From Arthrobacter sp. C2 (GTDB lineage: Bacteria > Actinomycetota > Actinomycetes > Actinomycetales > Micrococcaceae), in NCBI GenBank assembly GCA_024207135.1, contig CP042428.1, positions 3,720,001-3,784,000 of the forward strand: DNA of 64,000 bases, read 5' to 3'. The translations under genes and the position numbers were made by a program. Shown piece by piece: positions 34,858-43,822 of the stretch. Positions within the stretch are counted from its first letter, which is position 1. Each line of letters starts with the position of its first letter. The notes under the pieces were generated by a model. It searched no databases and was not told the DNA's origin. It saw nothing but the letters and a program-made list of their open reading frames with translations.

Positions 34858-36384
34858 CTAGTGTCCGGCGACCTGCTCGAGGTCTGCGCCCTCGGCGTCG
34901 CCCTGGCCGGCGACCCGGGCGTTCCACCCGGTGATGACTGCCGCGGCGGTGGGCCGGGTGAGCAGCGAGACCACGACGAAGGTCAGCGCCGAGGCCAGAA
35001 GGCCGTAGTAGATCGGCTCGTTGGCGTAGATGCCGTCGAAGCGGTTCTCCGCCTGGATTTCCAGGGTGATCATGGTGCCCAGGGTGACGATGGTTCCGGC
35101 TGCCATGGAGGCGGCGGCGCCCAATCCGTTGCCGCGCTTCCAAACCAACCCGCCGATGATGGCCACCAGCAGGCCGCCGACCAGGATGTCGTAGGCGATG
35201 GTCAGCGCCGCGACCACGTCGGAGACCATGATGGCCAGCACGATCGAGACAATGCCCAGCAGCAACACCCAGATGCGGTTGGCGCGCACGTCGTGCTCGG
35301 GGTTTTCATTGGTGTTCACCTGCACGTTCCTGCCGAACCAGCTGGCCACGAACGGGGTGACATCGGTGCGGGCCACGGTGGCAGCGGCGATCAAGGCGCC
35401 CGAGGCGGTGGACATCATCGCGGCAACGGCCGCCGCCAGCACCAGTCCGCCGATCGCGACGGGCAGCAGCTGCGTGGCGACCTCCGCGTAGACGACGTCC
35501 TTGTTGGTGTCCGCGCCGATGATGTCCGGCAGGGCGACCTTCGCGGCCATGCCGATGATGGCGCCGGCGGCGCCGTAGAGCACGCAGTAGATGCCGGCGG
35601 TGGTGCCGCCCCAGCGGGCCACCTTCGGGGTCTTGGCGGTGAAGACGCGCTGCCAGATGTCTTGGCCGATGAGCAGGCCCAGGGTGTAGACCACGAAGTA
35701 GGTGATGATGGTCTGCACGCCGATGCCGGTGAAGCTGAAGAACTCGGCCCCGACGCGTTCGCGGATCCCGGACATGCCGCCGGCGGCGTTCAGCGCGAAG
35801 GGGAGCATCAGGAAGAAGATGCCCACGGTCTTGATGATGAACTGGACCTGGTCGGCCAGGGTGATCGACCACATGCCGCCGATGGTGGAGTAGATGACCA
35901 CGATGACCCCGCCGATGGCGATGGCCATCCAGCGTTCCCAGCCGAAGAGGACCACGAAGATCGTTGCGTAGGCGCTGGTGGAGGTGGCACAGAGCATCAG
36001 TGTGTAGGCGAGCATGACGATGCCCGAGGTGTTGGTTGCCGACTTGCTGCCGTAGCGCAGGGTGAGCATCTGCGAGACCGTGAAGATCTTCAGGCGCTGC
36101 AGGGTCGGGGCGAAGAGCAGCGAGAGCAGGATGACTCCGGCGCCGATCGCCACGACCAGCCACATGCCGGAGATGCCGAACTTGTAGCCCAGGCCGACGC
36201 CGCCCACGGTGGATGCCCCGCCCAGGACGACCGCGGCCATGGTCCCGGTGTAGAGGAACGGGCCGAGCCGGCGGCCGGCGACGAGGTAGTCGCTGCTGTT
36301 CTTGGTGCGTGATTTGCCCCACCAGCCGAAGATGAGCATGGCCGCCAGGTAGACGGCGACGATGGTGCCATTGATGAATTCCAT
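34858..36384 (-). CDS. Sodium:solute symporter family protein
   Basis: 508-aa permease of the SSS family with about 13 helices. It begins MEFINGTIVAVYLAAMLIFG and shows the family blocks SDYLVAGRRLGPF, GGASTVGGVGLGYKFG, GGMWSITLADQVQFIIK and AAVAAMMSTASGALIAAATV (the sodium-site region). The substrate is unknown; relatives carry amino acids, carboxylates, polyamines or proline. ATG 36384 is the start; the frame is open further up but without family sequence. It is divergent from an XRE-cupin regulator, which probably controls it. Confidence 0.9.
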   Translation of the reverse strand: MEFINGTIVAVYLAAMLIFGWWGKSRTKNSSDYLVAGRRLGPFLYTGTMAAVVLGGASTVGGVGLGYKFGISGMWLVVAIGAGVILLSLLFAPTLQRLKIFTVSQMLTLRYGSKSATNTSGIVMLAYTLMLCATSTSAYATIFVVLFGWERWMAIAIGGVIVVIYSTIGGMWSITLADQVQFIIKTVGIFFLMLPFALNAAGGMSGIRERVGAEFFSFTGIGVQTIITYFVVYTLGLLIGQDIWQRVFTAKTPKVARWGGTTAGIYCVLYGAAGAIIGMAAKVALPDIIGADTNKDVVYAEVATQLLPVAIGGLVLAAAVAAMMSTASGALIAAATVARTDVTPFVASWFGRNVQVNTNENPEHDVRANRIWVLLLGIVSIVLAIMVSDVVAALTIAYDILVGGLLVAIIGGLVWKRGNGLGAAASMAAGTIVTLGTMITLEIQAENRFDGIYANEPIYYGLLASALTFVVVSLLTRPTAAAVITGWNARVAGQGDAEGADLEQVAGH

Positions 36385-36442
36385 GAGGGGGTGCCTTTGC
36401 TTCGGGAGCGGGGCCAACAGCCAGCAGATGATGCCTGTCAGT

Positions 36443-36454
36443 AAACATTTGTTT
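36443..36454. promoter_or_regulatory. Palindrome between SSS transporter and XRE-cupin regulator
   Basis: AAACATTTGTTT is a perfect 12-bp palindrome in the 162-bp divergent promoter region, well placed to be the operator of the XRE-cupin regulator for both genes. Confidence 0.45.
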
Positions 36455-36546
36455 TCCCATAGGCTAATGTGAGATGCCTTACACGTCAATTGCCCTAAGC
36501 TGGACACACCAAATATTTCTTTGAGCACCCCTGGAGAACCTTGCCC

Positions 36547-37122
36547 ATGAAAGCCCTGCCCGTCGAGCCCAGCAGTGCCGCATTGGCCATCGGTTCGCGG
36601 ATCCGTGCGGCGCGGCACGCCCAACGACTGACCATCGACCAGGTCGCCGATTCCACGGGCCTGACCAAGGGCTTCCTTTCCCGGGTGGAACGCGACCTGA
36701 CCAGCCCCTCGGTCGCCTCGCTGGTGACCCTGTGCCAGGTGCTCTCGATGGAGGTCGGCGAGCTGTTCACGGCGCCGGACACCCACGTGGTGCGCCTCGC
36801 CGAGGCCCCGCGGATCTCACTGGGCGGCGAAGGCATCGTCGAGCAATTGGTGACGGCCCGCTCCGAGCGGCGCCTGCAGGTCATTCGGGCGGTCATCGCC
36901 CCGCGCGGCGAGGGCGAGAAGGAGCTCTACGCGGTGGATTGCGAGGTCGAGGTGCTCCACGTGCTCTCCGGGCGCTTCGTGCTGATCTTCGCCAACGAGC
37001 GCTTTGACCTCAATGCGGGGGACACCGTGACCTTCCCGGGCCGGGAACCGCACAGCTGGCTCAACCCCACGGGCGAGGAAGCCGTGGTGACCTGGACGCT
37101 GGTGCCGGCCGCTTCGCGCTAG
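36547..37122 (+). CDS. XRE family regulator with cupin sensor
   Basis: 191-aa regulator: an N-terminal helix-turn-helix of the XRE/Cro type (about residues 12-70; LTIDQVADSTGLTKGFLSRV ends in the recognition helix) joined to a cupin_2 domain (about 110-185; VEVLHVLSGRFVLIF, LNAGDTVTFPGREPHSW) that binds a small effector. Such proteins often govern amino-acid or polyamine uptake. GGAG lies 10 bases before ATG 36547; TTG 36541, two codons up, is an alternative. It is divergent from the SSS symporter. Confidence 0.92.
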   Translation: MKALPVEPSSAALAIGSRIRAARHAQRLTIDQVADSTGLTKGFLSRVERDLTSPSVASLVTLCQVLSMEVGELFTAPDTHVVRLAEAPRISLGGEGIVEQLVTARSERRLQVIRAVIAPRGEGEKELYAVDCEVEVLHVLSGRFVLIFANERFDLNAGDTVTFPGREPHSWLNPTGEEAVVTWTLVPAASR

Positions 37123-37270
37123 GACATGTTGCCAAGCTCCCCCGTGGCCGCGGCACTCGGGAGGAGCCGATCAATTCCCCGGGTGTGGTCCCCGGCCGGT
37201 GTGAAGGGTCCTCCCGCGACATCCCGCGGTGGCGCATAGTGCAGGGGAGGGGCAACGAAAATCCCGGTCA

Positions 37271-37572
37271 TTAGCAGGGCGAACTCGGTCCCGATCTGGC
37301 AGACCCTGGTCGTGACGTGGGAGGTCCGGGCCCGCAGCAGGCGGCGTTGGCGACAAGGTCGGTGACGTCCGAGCTCCCCATGCCAAGGGGTACTGGGCGA
37401 TCTCCAGGACCAGGCCCGCCCCGGCGGCCGCGCCCGCGGCATGCCGCCATAGCAGGGACGGTGCAAGCAACCCGAGGTACAAGGCTGAAGGGGCAAGAAG
37501 CACGAAGTTCGCGACAACCTCGACAGGTGAGCCCGCCGACCCGGGGAGCGGGCCCGTGGTTTTCGGGCGCAC
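37271..37572 (-). pseudogene. VanZ family protein, frameshifted remnant
   Basis: On the minus strand VEVVANFVLLAPSALYLGLL and then VLEIAQYPL match the middle of VanZ-like membrane proteins. The expected continuation, GMGSSDVTDLVANAACCG, appears in another frame, so a frameshift lies near 37384-37392 (the CCCCTT run), and the frame then stops at 37271. The first VanZ helix is missing, as the open frame starts two bases beyond the end of the APC permease gene. It fills most of the 450-bp gap between that gene and the XRE-cupin regulator. Confidence 0.6.
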
Positions 37573-37573
37573 C

Positions 37574-39541
37574 CTAGCCCACGTGCACCCAGGGCCGCCG
37601 GGCGATCGACGGCTCCGCCTCGCGCAGCACCTCGCGGGTCAGCGGCGCGATCTCGCCCTGGCCCAGGAACAGGAAGCGCAGCAGGTTGCGCACCGGGTTC
37701 CCCTCGGTCCAGCGGAAGTAGATGTGCGGCATCACGCCTGTGGCATCGCGGATTTCCAGGCAGATCGCGGCTATGGCCGTGGGAACCGAGGGAGCCTCGG
37801 CGACCAGGATCTTGTAGCCGTGCCGGGTGATCCCGCAAACCTTGATGTCCTGGGCGAAGTCCGAGAAGTCGGAGACCTTGATCTCGATGAAAAGCACCCG
37901 GGCCTCCTCGGGCAGGTGGCTGGCCATCTTGGCGTGGGCCAGCTTGTGCCGGTAGCGGGCGGCCGAGAGGCGCACCGGTTCGTGGGCGATGATCCGCACC
38001 ATGGAATCCTCGGTGGAGGTCTTGATGATCTCCAGTGCCGCGGCATCCAGGGTCACCGAGGTCGCACGCAGCTCCGTGGAGCGGCGGAACCGGGAAACCA
38101 GCGAGACGGCGATGATCCCGGCGATGAAGAACGCCGCGATCCGGATGCCGTCGGGGCGCTCGACGACGTTGGCCGCGGTGGTGTAGACGAAGATGACCGA
38201 CACGATGCCGAACCCGATGGTCCGCCACCGCTGGCCCTGGCGCTTGGCGGAAATGGTCACGGCCACCGCGGCGGAGGCCATGAGCACCAGCACGCCGGTC
38301 GCGTAGGCGGCGCCCTGGGCATCGACACTGGCCTCGAAGGCGATCGTGATGACCACGGCAATGCCGATGAGCACCAGCACCAGCGGGCGGATGGCGCGGG
38401 CCCACTCGGGCGCCATGCCAAAGCGCGGCAGGTACCGGGGGATCAGGTTGAGCATGCCGGCCAGGGCCGAGGCCCCGGCGAACCACAGGATCAGGATGGT
38501 GGACAGGTCATAGATGCTGCCGAAGCCGTCGCCGAGCATCGCGTGGGCCAGGAACGACAGGGCCCGGCCGTTGGCGTCGCCGCCCGGCTGGAATTCCGGG
38601 GCGGGAATCAGCAAGGTGGTGACCACCGAGGAAAAGACCAGGAACACGCTCATGGTCAGTGCGGCGGTGAGCAGCAGCTTCCGGGCCCCTGCAATGCGTC
38701 CGCGCGGGTTCTCCTCGGTGTCCCCGGGGGTGTGCCGGATCTGCGGCATCACGGCCACGCCGGTCTCGAAGCCCGACAGGCCCAGGGCCAGCTTGGGGAA
38801 CACGATCAGTGAGATGGCGATCATCATCCACGGGCTCGAATGGGTGGCCGTGAGGTTCAGCCACCAGTGGTCCACGGGCGCCGGGTCGGCGACGAGGGAG
38901 GCCACGGCCACCGCGATCACCACGACGTTCAGCAGCAGGTAGGTGGCCACCAGCCCCACGGCCAGCCAGATGACCTCGTGGAAGCCGCGCAGGAACAAGG
39001 CCCCGAGCAGCAGGATCAGCACCAGCGTGATGATGATTTGCTGCCCGTTGAACCAGTCGGGAGTGAAGGGATTCTCGATGATGTGTGCCGAGGCGTCGGC
39101 CGAGGACAGGGTGATGGTGATCATGAAGTCGGTCGCGGCGAAGCCCAGCAGCACCAGCACGAACACCTTGCCCTTCCAGTGCGGAAGCAGGCGTTCGAGC
39201 ATCGAGATGGATCCCTGCCCGTGCGGGGACTCGTTGGCCACGCGGCGGTACACCGGCAGCGCCGCGCCCAAGGTGACTGCCACGAGCATGAGGGTGGCCA
39301 ACGGGGCCAGGGCGCCGGCGGCCAGTGCCGCGATGGCCGGCTGGTAGCCCAGGGTCGAGAAGTAGTCCAGGCCCGAGAGGCACATGACCTGCCACCAGCG
39401 GTGTCCGGCCGGCTTGGCGGCTACCTCTTCGGGGTTTTCCCGACCGATGTCGGTGTCCTTGAGCCACGCCGCGATGGGCTTCGTCCGGCCGGCTCGGCGC
39501 AGGGGCTGGGCGGGGTATTTGGCGCCCGTTGTTTTCTTCAC
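37574..39541 (-). CDS. APC superfamily permease
   Basis: 655-aa transporter with 12 or so helices in the first 490 residues ([60 protein letters not shown]) and a soluble C-terminal domain of about 150 residues. It belongs to the amino-acid/polyamine/organocation superfamily; the large C-terminal domain resembles the layout of potassium-importing APC members, but the substrate cannot be fixed. GTG 39541 is chosen because the basic [13 protein letters not shown] start suits the family and TAGGG lies upstream. The VanZ remnant follows at 2 bp. Confidence 0.85.
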   Translation of the reverse strand: MKKTTGAKYPAQPLRRAGRTKPIAAWLKDTDIGRENPEEVAAKPAGHRWWQVMCLSGLDYFSTLGYQPAIAALAAGALAPLATLMLVAVTLGAALPVYRRVANESPHGQGSISMLERLLPHWKGKVFVLVLLGFAATDFMITITLSSADASAHIIENPFTPDWFNGQQIIITLVLILLLGALFLRGFHEVIWLAVGLVATYLLLNVVVIAVAVASLVADPAPVDHWWLNLTATHSSPWMMIAISLIVFPKLALGLSGFETGVAVMPQIRHTPGDTEENPRGRIAGARKLLLTAALTMSVFLVFSSVVTTLLIPAPEFQPGGDANGRALSFLAHAMLGDGFGSIYDLSTILILWFAGASALAGMLNLIPRYLPRFGMAPEWARAIRPLVLVLIGIAVVITIAFEASVDAQGAAYATGVLVLMASAAVAVTISAKRQGQRWRTIGFGIVSVIFVYTTAANVVERPDGIRIAAFFIAGIIAVSLVSRFRRSTELRATSVTLDAAALEIIKTSTEDSMVRIIAHEPVRLSAARYRHKLAHAKMASHLPEEARVLFIEIKVSDFSDFAQDIKVCGITRHGYKILVAEAPSVPTAIAAICLEIRDATGVMPHIYFRWTEGNPVRNLLRFLFLGQGEIAPLTREVLREAEPSIARRPWVHVG

Positions 39542-39719
39542 GAGTGTGAACCCTACTCCTGGTTGCGCATCACGGGATATAGCTGGGGACAAGTGCTTTT
39601 AGTGACATGCCTGACATGCTCTACTTTGACATTTAGCTGGCGAAAAGCAACCATTTTGTAGCGGGATACGCAGGGAAGTCGTTTCCTGGTTTGCGCCCGC
39701 TCGTTTAAGGACATTGCTT

Positions 39720-40157
39720 GTGAGTTCCCGGCCCGAAGATCCCGCTGCGGTTCCTTGGCGACCCAAGCGGCTCTGGGCACCCTGGTGGCTGGCCGTGTTG
39801 TTGGGCGGGGCAATGGGCATTACCCTGACGTTGCTGCGCGCCTCCAGGGAGTTCGTGATTCCCGGGGCCATCGCCCTGGCCCTGGTCATCGTCTTCATCA
39901 CCGTGGCCACGATCATGCGCAGGCAATTTCATCCCGAGGCTCTCGAGCCGCCGATGTCCCTGTCGTATGTGTTGTGGATGGTCTTGCTGGTTTTCCTGGT
40001 GGGGCCCGTACAGGTGATGCTCCTGCCGGCCAACCCGCAAGAGATCGTCATCAAGGCCCTGGCGTTGTCCGCGGGCATTTCCATCTGCATCTACGGGGCC
40101 GACCGCGCCCTGTTCTCGTCCTTCGCCAGGCGCGAGAGGCCGGGCCGGCCCGCTTGA
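39720..40157 (+). CDS. Small membrane protein, four helices
   Basis: 145-aa protein I cannot assign. The N-terminus is Pro/Trp-rich (EDPAAVPWRPKRLWAPWWLA), then helices at about residues 22-40, 48-65, 82-100 and 107-125, with an Arg-rich tail. GTG 39720 has TAAGG nine bases upstream; TTG 39714 is too close to it. Upstream at about 39603-39632, TGACATGCC, TGACATGCT and TTGACA form three TGACA repeats that may be a regulator site or a -35. It precedes the operator-controlled pair at 40216-40969 but is separated from it by the operators. Confidence 0.7.
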   Translation: MSSRPEDPAAVPWRPKRLWAPWWLAVLLGGAMGITLTLLRASREFVIPGAIALALVIVFITVATIMRRQFHPEALEPPMSLSYVLWMVLLVFLVGPVQVMLLPANPQEIVIKALALSAGISICIYGADRALFSSFARRERPGRPA

Positions 40158-40164
40158 TCCTTGA

Positions 40165-40204
40165 CTTTCCGTTCTGGAAAGACAAGACTTTCCATAACGG
40201 AAAG
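40165..40204 (+). promoter_or_regulatory. Tandem palindromic operators CTTTCC-N5-GGAAAG
   Basis: Two perfect 6-5-6 palindromes lie one helical repeat pair apart: CTTTCC-GTTCT-GGAAAG (40165-40181) and CTTTCC-ATAAC-GGAAAG (40188-40204). Their starts are 23 bp apart. TTGACT at 40161-40166 overlaps the first site as a likely -35. They stand just before a membrane protein/winged-helix gene pair, so the winged-helix protein is the obvious binder, giving autoregulation. Confidence 0.7.
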
Positions 40205-40215
40205 TGAGGGCTTGC

Positions 40216-40680
40216 ATGTCCGACGAAAAAACCTGGCCCGCCGGCATCGACCCGCGTGAGGCGCTCGCCGAGGTCGACGGCGCCTCCGGGGCCATGGTGC
40301 ACTCCACCGAGGCGCCTCGCGGATTCATGCTGGCCCTGGTGCTGTTCATTTCGACCGTCATGGCGCTGCTCGGCGTCGCTCCGTGGCCGGCCCTTCTGGG
40401 GATCGGGGCCCTCCTTGTGCCCATGCTTGCGTGGTACCTGCTCGTGATGCGCAAGCGGCCCAAGCCGCGGCCCATCCTGAGCCATTCCGGGCCCTACGTG
40501 CTGTACGCGTTCCTGCTCATGTTCGTCATGCAGGCTGGCCGGTTTTGGGAGCCGGGGTCGTGGTGGGAAGTGGCCGCCAAGTGGGTGGTCGTGTTTGCGA
40601 TCTGCTGGTACGCCATGTCCCGCATGCGGGCTGCCGCCATCAAGAACCGACTCAAGGACGCCAATGAGCGACCCATCTGA
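40216..40680 (+). CDS. Small membrane protein paired with winged-helix regulator
   Basis: 154-aa protein of unknown family with a soluble N-terminus (about 35 residues), helices near 38-56, 58-76, 95-112 and 120-137, and a basic tail AAIKNRLKDANERPI. GAGGG precedes ATG 40216. Its 3' end overlaps the next gene by 17 bases, and the tandem palindromes lie immediately upstream, so the two form one autoregulated unit. This membrane-protein/regulator pairing recurs in actinobacteria without a known signal. Confidence 0.78.
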   Translation: MSDEKTWPAGIDPREALAEVDGASGAMVHSTEAPRGFMLALVLFISTVMALLGVAPWPALLGIGALLVPMLAWYLLVMRKRPKPRPILSHSGPYVLYAFLLMFVMQAGRFWEPGSWWEVAAKWVVVFAICWYAMSRMRAAAIKNRLKDANERPI

Positions 40681-40969
40681 TCCTCCCGCGTTTGACGAAC
40701 TGATCCATGCGCCGGCGCGCTTGCGCATCTGCGCTTCCCTGGCCCCGGTGCGGTGGGCGGAGTTTGCGCAGTTGCGCGATGCGCTCGGTGTTGCCGACTC
40801 GGTGCTGAGCAAGCATCTCAAGCAGCTGGTCGATGCGCGCTATGTCCATGTCGAGCGCTTCACCAAGGGCGGCCGGAGCCATGCCAGGGTCGCACTGACG
40901 GTGGAGGGCCGCAGGGCCTACGTGGGGCACGTGGCGGCGCTGCGGACCATGCTCGAGCAGGAGATGTAA
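40664..40969 (+). CDS. Winged-helix transcriptional regulator
   Basis: 101-aa DNA-binding protein consisting almost wholly of one winged helix: LIHAPARLRICASLAPVRWA, LGVADSVLSKHLKQL (recognition helix) and VERFTKGGRSHARVAL (wing), ending in a helix that would dimerise. It resembles the short MarR/ArsR-like HTH_34 group, which has no ligand domain and no metal-binding Cys cluster. ATG 40664 follows AAGGA and overlaps the upstream membrane-protein gene. It probably binds the two CTTTCC-N5-GGAAAG sites ahead of that gene. Confidence 0.87.
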   Translation: MSDPSDPPAFDELIHAPARLRICASLAPVRWAEFAQLRDALGVADSVLSKHLKQLVDARYVHVERFTKGGRSHARVALTVEGRRAYVGHVAALRTMLEQEM

Positions 40970-41101
40970 CCGAGGGGCCCGCGCGGGAGCCTTGACTGTA
41001 AGCCGCACCACAAATAGCATACAGGGCAACGGTTGTTTCATATTGAGCAACAAGACGTGGTCGGCGGTGGGTACCGCCGGAAACCCCTGAGGGAGAAGAT
41101 C

Positions 41102-42091
41102 GTGGAAGAAATCCGCATTGAAGACAACGGAAACATCGGTCCCATCGATGCCTCCAAGATTCCGCGCTTCGCCGGACTGGGGACCTATGCCAGGCTCCCG
41201 CGCATCGACCAGGTGCCCTCCGCGGATATCAAGGTCGTCGGGGTGCCGTTTGACTCGGGGGTTTCCTACCGGCCCGGTGCGCGGTTCGGATCCACCCACA
41301 TCCGCGAGTCCTCGCGCCTGATCCGCCCGTACAACCCGGCCCTGAACGTCTCGCCGTTCGCGCTGGCCCAGGTCGCGGACGCCGGGGACATGGCGGTGAA
41401 CCCGTTCAACATCAACGAAGCCATCGAGACCATCCAGCAGAACGCGCTGGACCTCACCGCCGACGGCTCCTCCCTGGTCACCCTGGGCGGGGACCACACC
41501 ATCGCCCTGCCGCTGCTGCGCGCCGCCGCCGAACGCGCGGGAAACCCCGTGGCCATGCTGCACTTCGATGCGCACCTGGACACCTGGGACACCTACTTCG
41601 GCGCCGAATACACCCACGGCACCCCCTTCCGCCGCGCCGTGGAGGAGGGCATCCTCGACACCGAGGCCATCTCCCACGTGGGCACCCGCGGCCCGCTCTA
41701 CGGCAAGAAGGACCTCGAGGACGACAAGCGCTTCGGCTTCGGCATCGTCACCAGCTCGGATGTCTACTACCAGGGCGTGCGCGAGATCGTGGACAAGCTG
41801 CGCGACCGCATCGGCAACCGCCCGCTGTACATCTCGGTGGACATCGACGTGCTGGACCCGGCCCACGCGCCGGGCACCGGAACCCCCGAGGCCGGCGGCA
41901 TCACCAGCCGCGAGCTGTTGGAGATCCTCCGCGGGCTGCGCGGCATGAACATCGTCGGCGCGGACATCGTCGAGGTCGCCCCGGCCTACGACCACGCCGA
42001 AATGACCGGCGTCGCCGCCTCGCACGTCGCCTACGACCTGATCTCGCTGATCGCCGACAAGCGCGCCAACGACAAAGCGGCAAAGGCATGA
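41102..42091 (+). CDS. Ureohydrolase (agmatinase/guanidinobutyrase family)
   Basis: 329-aa manganese enzyme of the arginase superfamily that releases urea from a guanidino compound. The ligands are in [21 protein letters not shown] and [22 protein letters not shown] 41102 after GGGAG gives [14 protein letters not shown], the family start. It overlaps (ATGA) a TPP-dependent decarboxylase gene of the acetolactate-synthase family. That pairing fits the arginine transaminase route, where 2-ketoarginine decarboxylase yields 4-guanidinobutanal and guanidinobutyrase acts two steps later, so 4-guanidinobutyrate is a more likely substrate than agmatine. Confidence 0.9.
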   Translation: MEEIRIEDNGNIGPIDASKIPRFAGLGTYARLPRIDQVPSADIKVVGVPFDSGVSYRPGARFGSTHIRESSRLIRPYNPALNVSPFALAQVADAGDMAVNPFNINEAIETIQQNALDLTADGSSLVTLGGDHTIALPLLRAAAERAGNPVAMLHFDAHLDTWDTYFGAEYTHGTPFRRAVEEGILDTEAISHVGTRGPLYGKKDLEDDKRFGFGIVTSSDVYYQGVREIVDKLRDRIGNRPLYISVDIDVLDPAHAPGTGTPEAGGITSRELLEILRGLRGMNIVGADIVEVAPAYDHAEMTGVAASHVAYDLISLIADKRANDKAAKA

Positions 42092-43746
42092 GCCCGGACG
42101 GCATCGCCGAGGTGGGCACGCGCAACGGCGGGGACCTGGTCATCGAGACCCTCAAGGCGCTCGGCGCCCACACGGTTTTCGGCATCCCCGGCCAGCATGC
42201 GCTGGGCCTGTTCGACGCGCTCTCGCGCTCGAAGCTGCACTTCGTCTCCTCCCGCGTGGAAAACAACTCCGCCTTCGCCGCCGACGGCTATGCCCGGGCC
42301 ACCGGCGAGGTCGGGGTGCTCTTCCTGTCCACCGGCCCCGGCGCGCTGACCTCGCTGGCCGGGCTGCAGGAGGCATACGCCACCAGTGTGCCGATGGTCG
42401 TGGTGGCCAGCCAGATCCCGCTGGACGGGCTCGGCGCCCGCCGCAAGGGAATGCTGCACCAGCTCGATGACCAGAAGGCCTCCGCGGCGAACGTCACCAA
42501 GTCGCAGCGCACCGTCCACCACGCCTCGGGCATCCCCTCGGCCATCCAGGATGCCTGGGCCGATGCGATCACCGTGCCGCAGGGCCCGGTCTGGGTCGAG
42601 GTCCCGCAGGACGTCCTGCTCGCCCCGGTGCTGGTGCCGCCGGTCATCGACGCGCTGGCCGAGGCCTACGAGCACCCGCCGCGCGTGGAGCTCATCGACG
42701 AGGCGGTCCGTTGGCTCGCCAAGGCCAGCCGTCCGGTGATCGTGGCAGGGGGAGGGGTCCGCCGCGCCGGGGCCAAGGACGCGCTGCTTGCCGTGGCCGA
42801 GTCCCTGGGCGCGCCGGTGGTGTGCTCGCCTGGCGGCAACGGGGCCTTCCCCTGGAACCACCCGTTGTCGCTGCAGTCCTGGGTCGAGGACCGGCACGTC
42901 ACCGAGGTCCTGGAGGACGCGGACGTGCTGATCGTGGTGGGCTCCGCGCTGGGCGAGGTCACCAGCAACTACTTCACCCTGGAACCGCGCGGGCACCTGA
43001 TCCAGATCGATGCCGAGCCGCGCGTGCTCGAATCCAACCGCCCGGCCCTGGGCATCCGGGCCGACGCCAAGGCCGCCCTGGAATACCTCGGCGAGGCCCT
43101 CGGCAAGCTCGAAGGCGGGACCGCGGCCGACTGGCACGGGAAGGGCCCCGAGGCGGTCGTGGCCGACACCCTGGCCAAGGTCTTCGCACGGCTCGATGCG
43201 CAGGACCTGGCCAAGGAGCGCACCTTCATGGCCGACATCCGGGCCGCGGTTCCCGATGACATGCAGACCTTCTGGGACATGACCATCTCCGCCTACTGGG
43301 GCTGGAGCTGCTGGGACGCGCGGGACGGGGAATTCCACTCCGCCCAGGGCGCCGGAGGGCTGGGCTTCGGCTTCCCCTCGGCCATCGGCGGGGCGCTGGG
43401 GCTGGGCAAGCGCGTGCTGGCGGTCTCGGGAGATGGCTCGGCCATGTACTCGATCGCCGAGCTGGCCACGGCGAAGCAGCACAACGCGCCGGTCACCTGG
43501 CTGATCGTCGACGACGGGGGCTACGGGATCCTGCGCGAGTACATGGAGGGCGCCTTCGGCAAGGCCACGGCCACCGAGCTGGCCCGCCCGGACTTCGTGG
43601 CGCTGGCGCAATCCTTCGGGATCCCGGCCCGGTTGGTGGAGCCGGAAAACGTGCGCGGGGCGCTCGAGGAGTCCTTCGCCGCGCAGGGCCCCAACGTCGT
43701 GGTGGTGCAGACGCTGCTGAAGATGTTCGCGCCCACGCACCTGTAG
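42088..43746 (+). CDS. Thiamine pyrophosphate-dependent decarboxylase-like enzyme
   Basis: 552-aa three-domain TPP enzyme of the acetolactate synthase/benzoylformate decarboxylase superfamily. The catalytic Glu58 lies in [20 protein letters not shown]. The central domain has [15 protein letters not shown]. The cofactor motif begins [20 protein letters not shown] (Asp449) and ends with [13 protein letters not shown]. Co-translation with the ureohydrolase makes a 2-ketoarginine decarboxylase (AruI-type) the best guess, but other 2-oxoacid decarboxylases are possible. A strong hairpin with a T6 tract follows. Confidence 0.85.
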   Translation: MSPDGIAEVGTRNGGDLVIETLKALGAHTVFGIPGQHALGLFDALSRSKLHFVSSRVENNSAFAADGYARATGEVGVLFLSTGPGALTSLAGLQEAYATSVPMVVVASQIPLDGLGARRKGMLHQLDDQKASAANVTKSQRTVHHASGIPSAIQDAWADAITVPQGPVWVEVPQDVLLAPVLVPPVIDALAEAYEHPPRVELIDEAVRWLAKASRPVIVAGGGVRRAGAKDALLAVAESLGAPVVCSPGGNGAFPWNHPLSLQSWVEDRHVTEVLEDADVLIVVGSALGEVTSNYFTLEPRGHLIQIDAEPRVLESNRPALGIRADAKAALEYLGEALGKLEGGTAADWHGKGPEAVVADTLAKVFARLDAQDLAKERTFMADIRAAVPDDMQTFWDMTISAYWGWSCWDARDGEFHSAQGAGGLGFGFPSAIGGALGLGKRVLAVSGDGSAMYSIAELATAKQHNAPVTWLIVDDGGYGILREYMEGAFGKATATELARPDFVALAQSFGIPARLVEPENVRGALEESFAAQGPNVVVVQTLLKMFAPTHL

Positions 43747-43773
43747 CAGGCGGCACGCCTCCTAGCGGTGGTG

Positions 43774-43820
43774 CGGGCCCCGGATCGATGGATGCATCGG
43801 TCCGGGGCCTGCATTTTTTC
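43774..43820. terminator. Terminator after the ureohydrolase operon
   Basis: GGCCCCGGA (43776-43784) and CGATG (43786-43790) pair with CATCG (43795-43799) and TCCGGGGCC (43801-43809), then T6 at 43814-43819. It also faces the end of the convergent tipA-like gene. Confidence 0.85.
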
Positions 43821-43822
43821 GG

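Noticed and set aside
34801-36312. 503-codon plus-strand frame rich in Asp/Gly/His
   Set aside because: Antisense shadow of the SSS symporter.
23264-42091. One agmatine pathway using the deiminase and the ureohydrolase
   Set aside because: They would be alternative, not sequential, steps and are 18 kb apart; the ureohydrolase's operon partner points to guanidinobutyrate instead.
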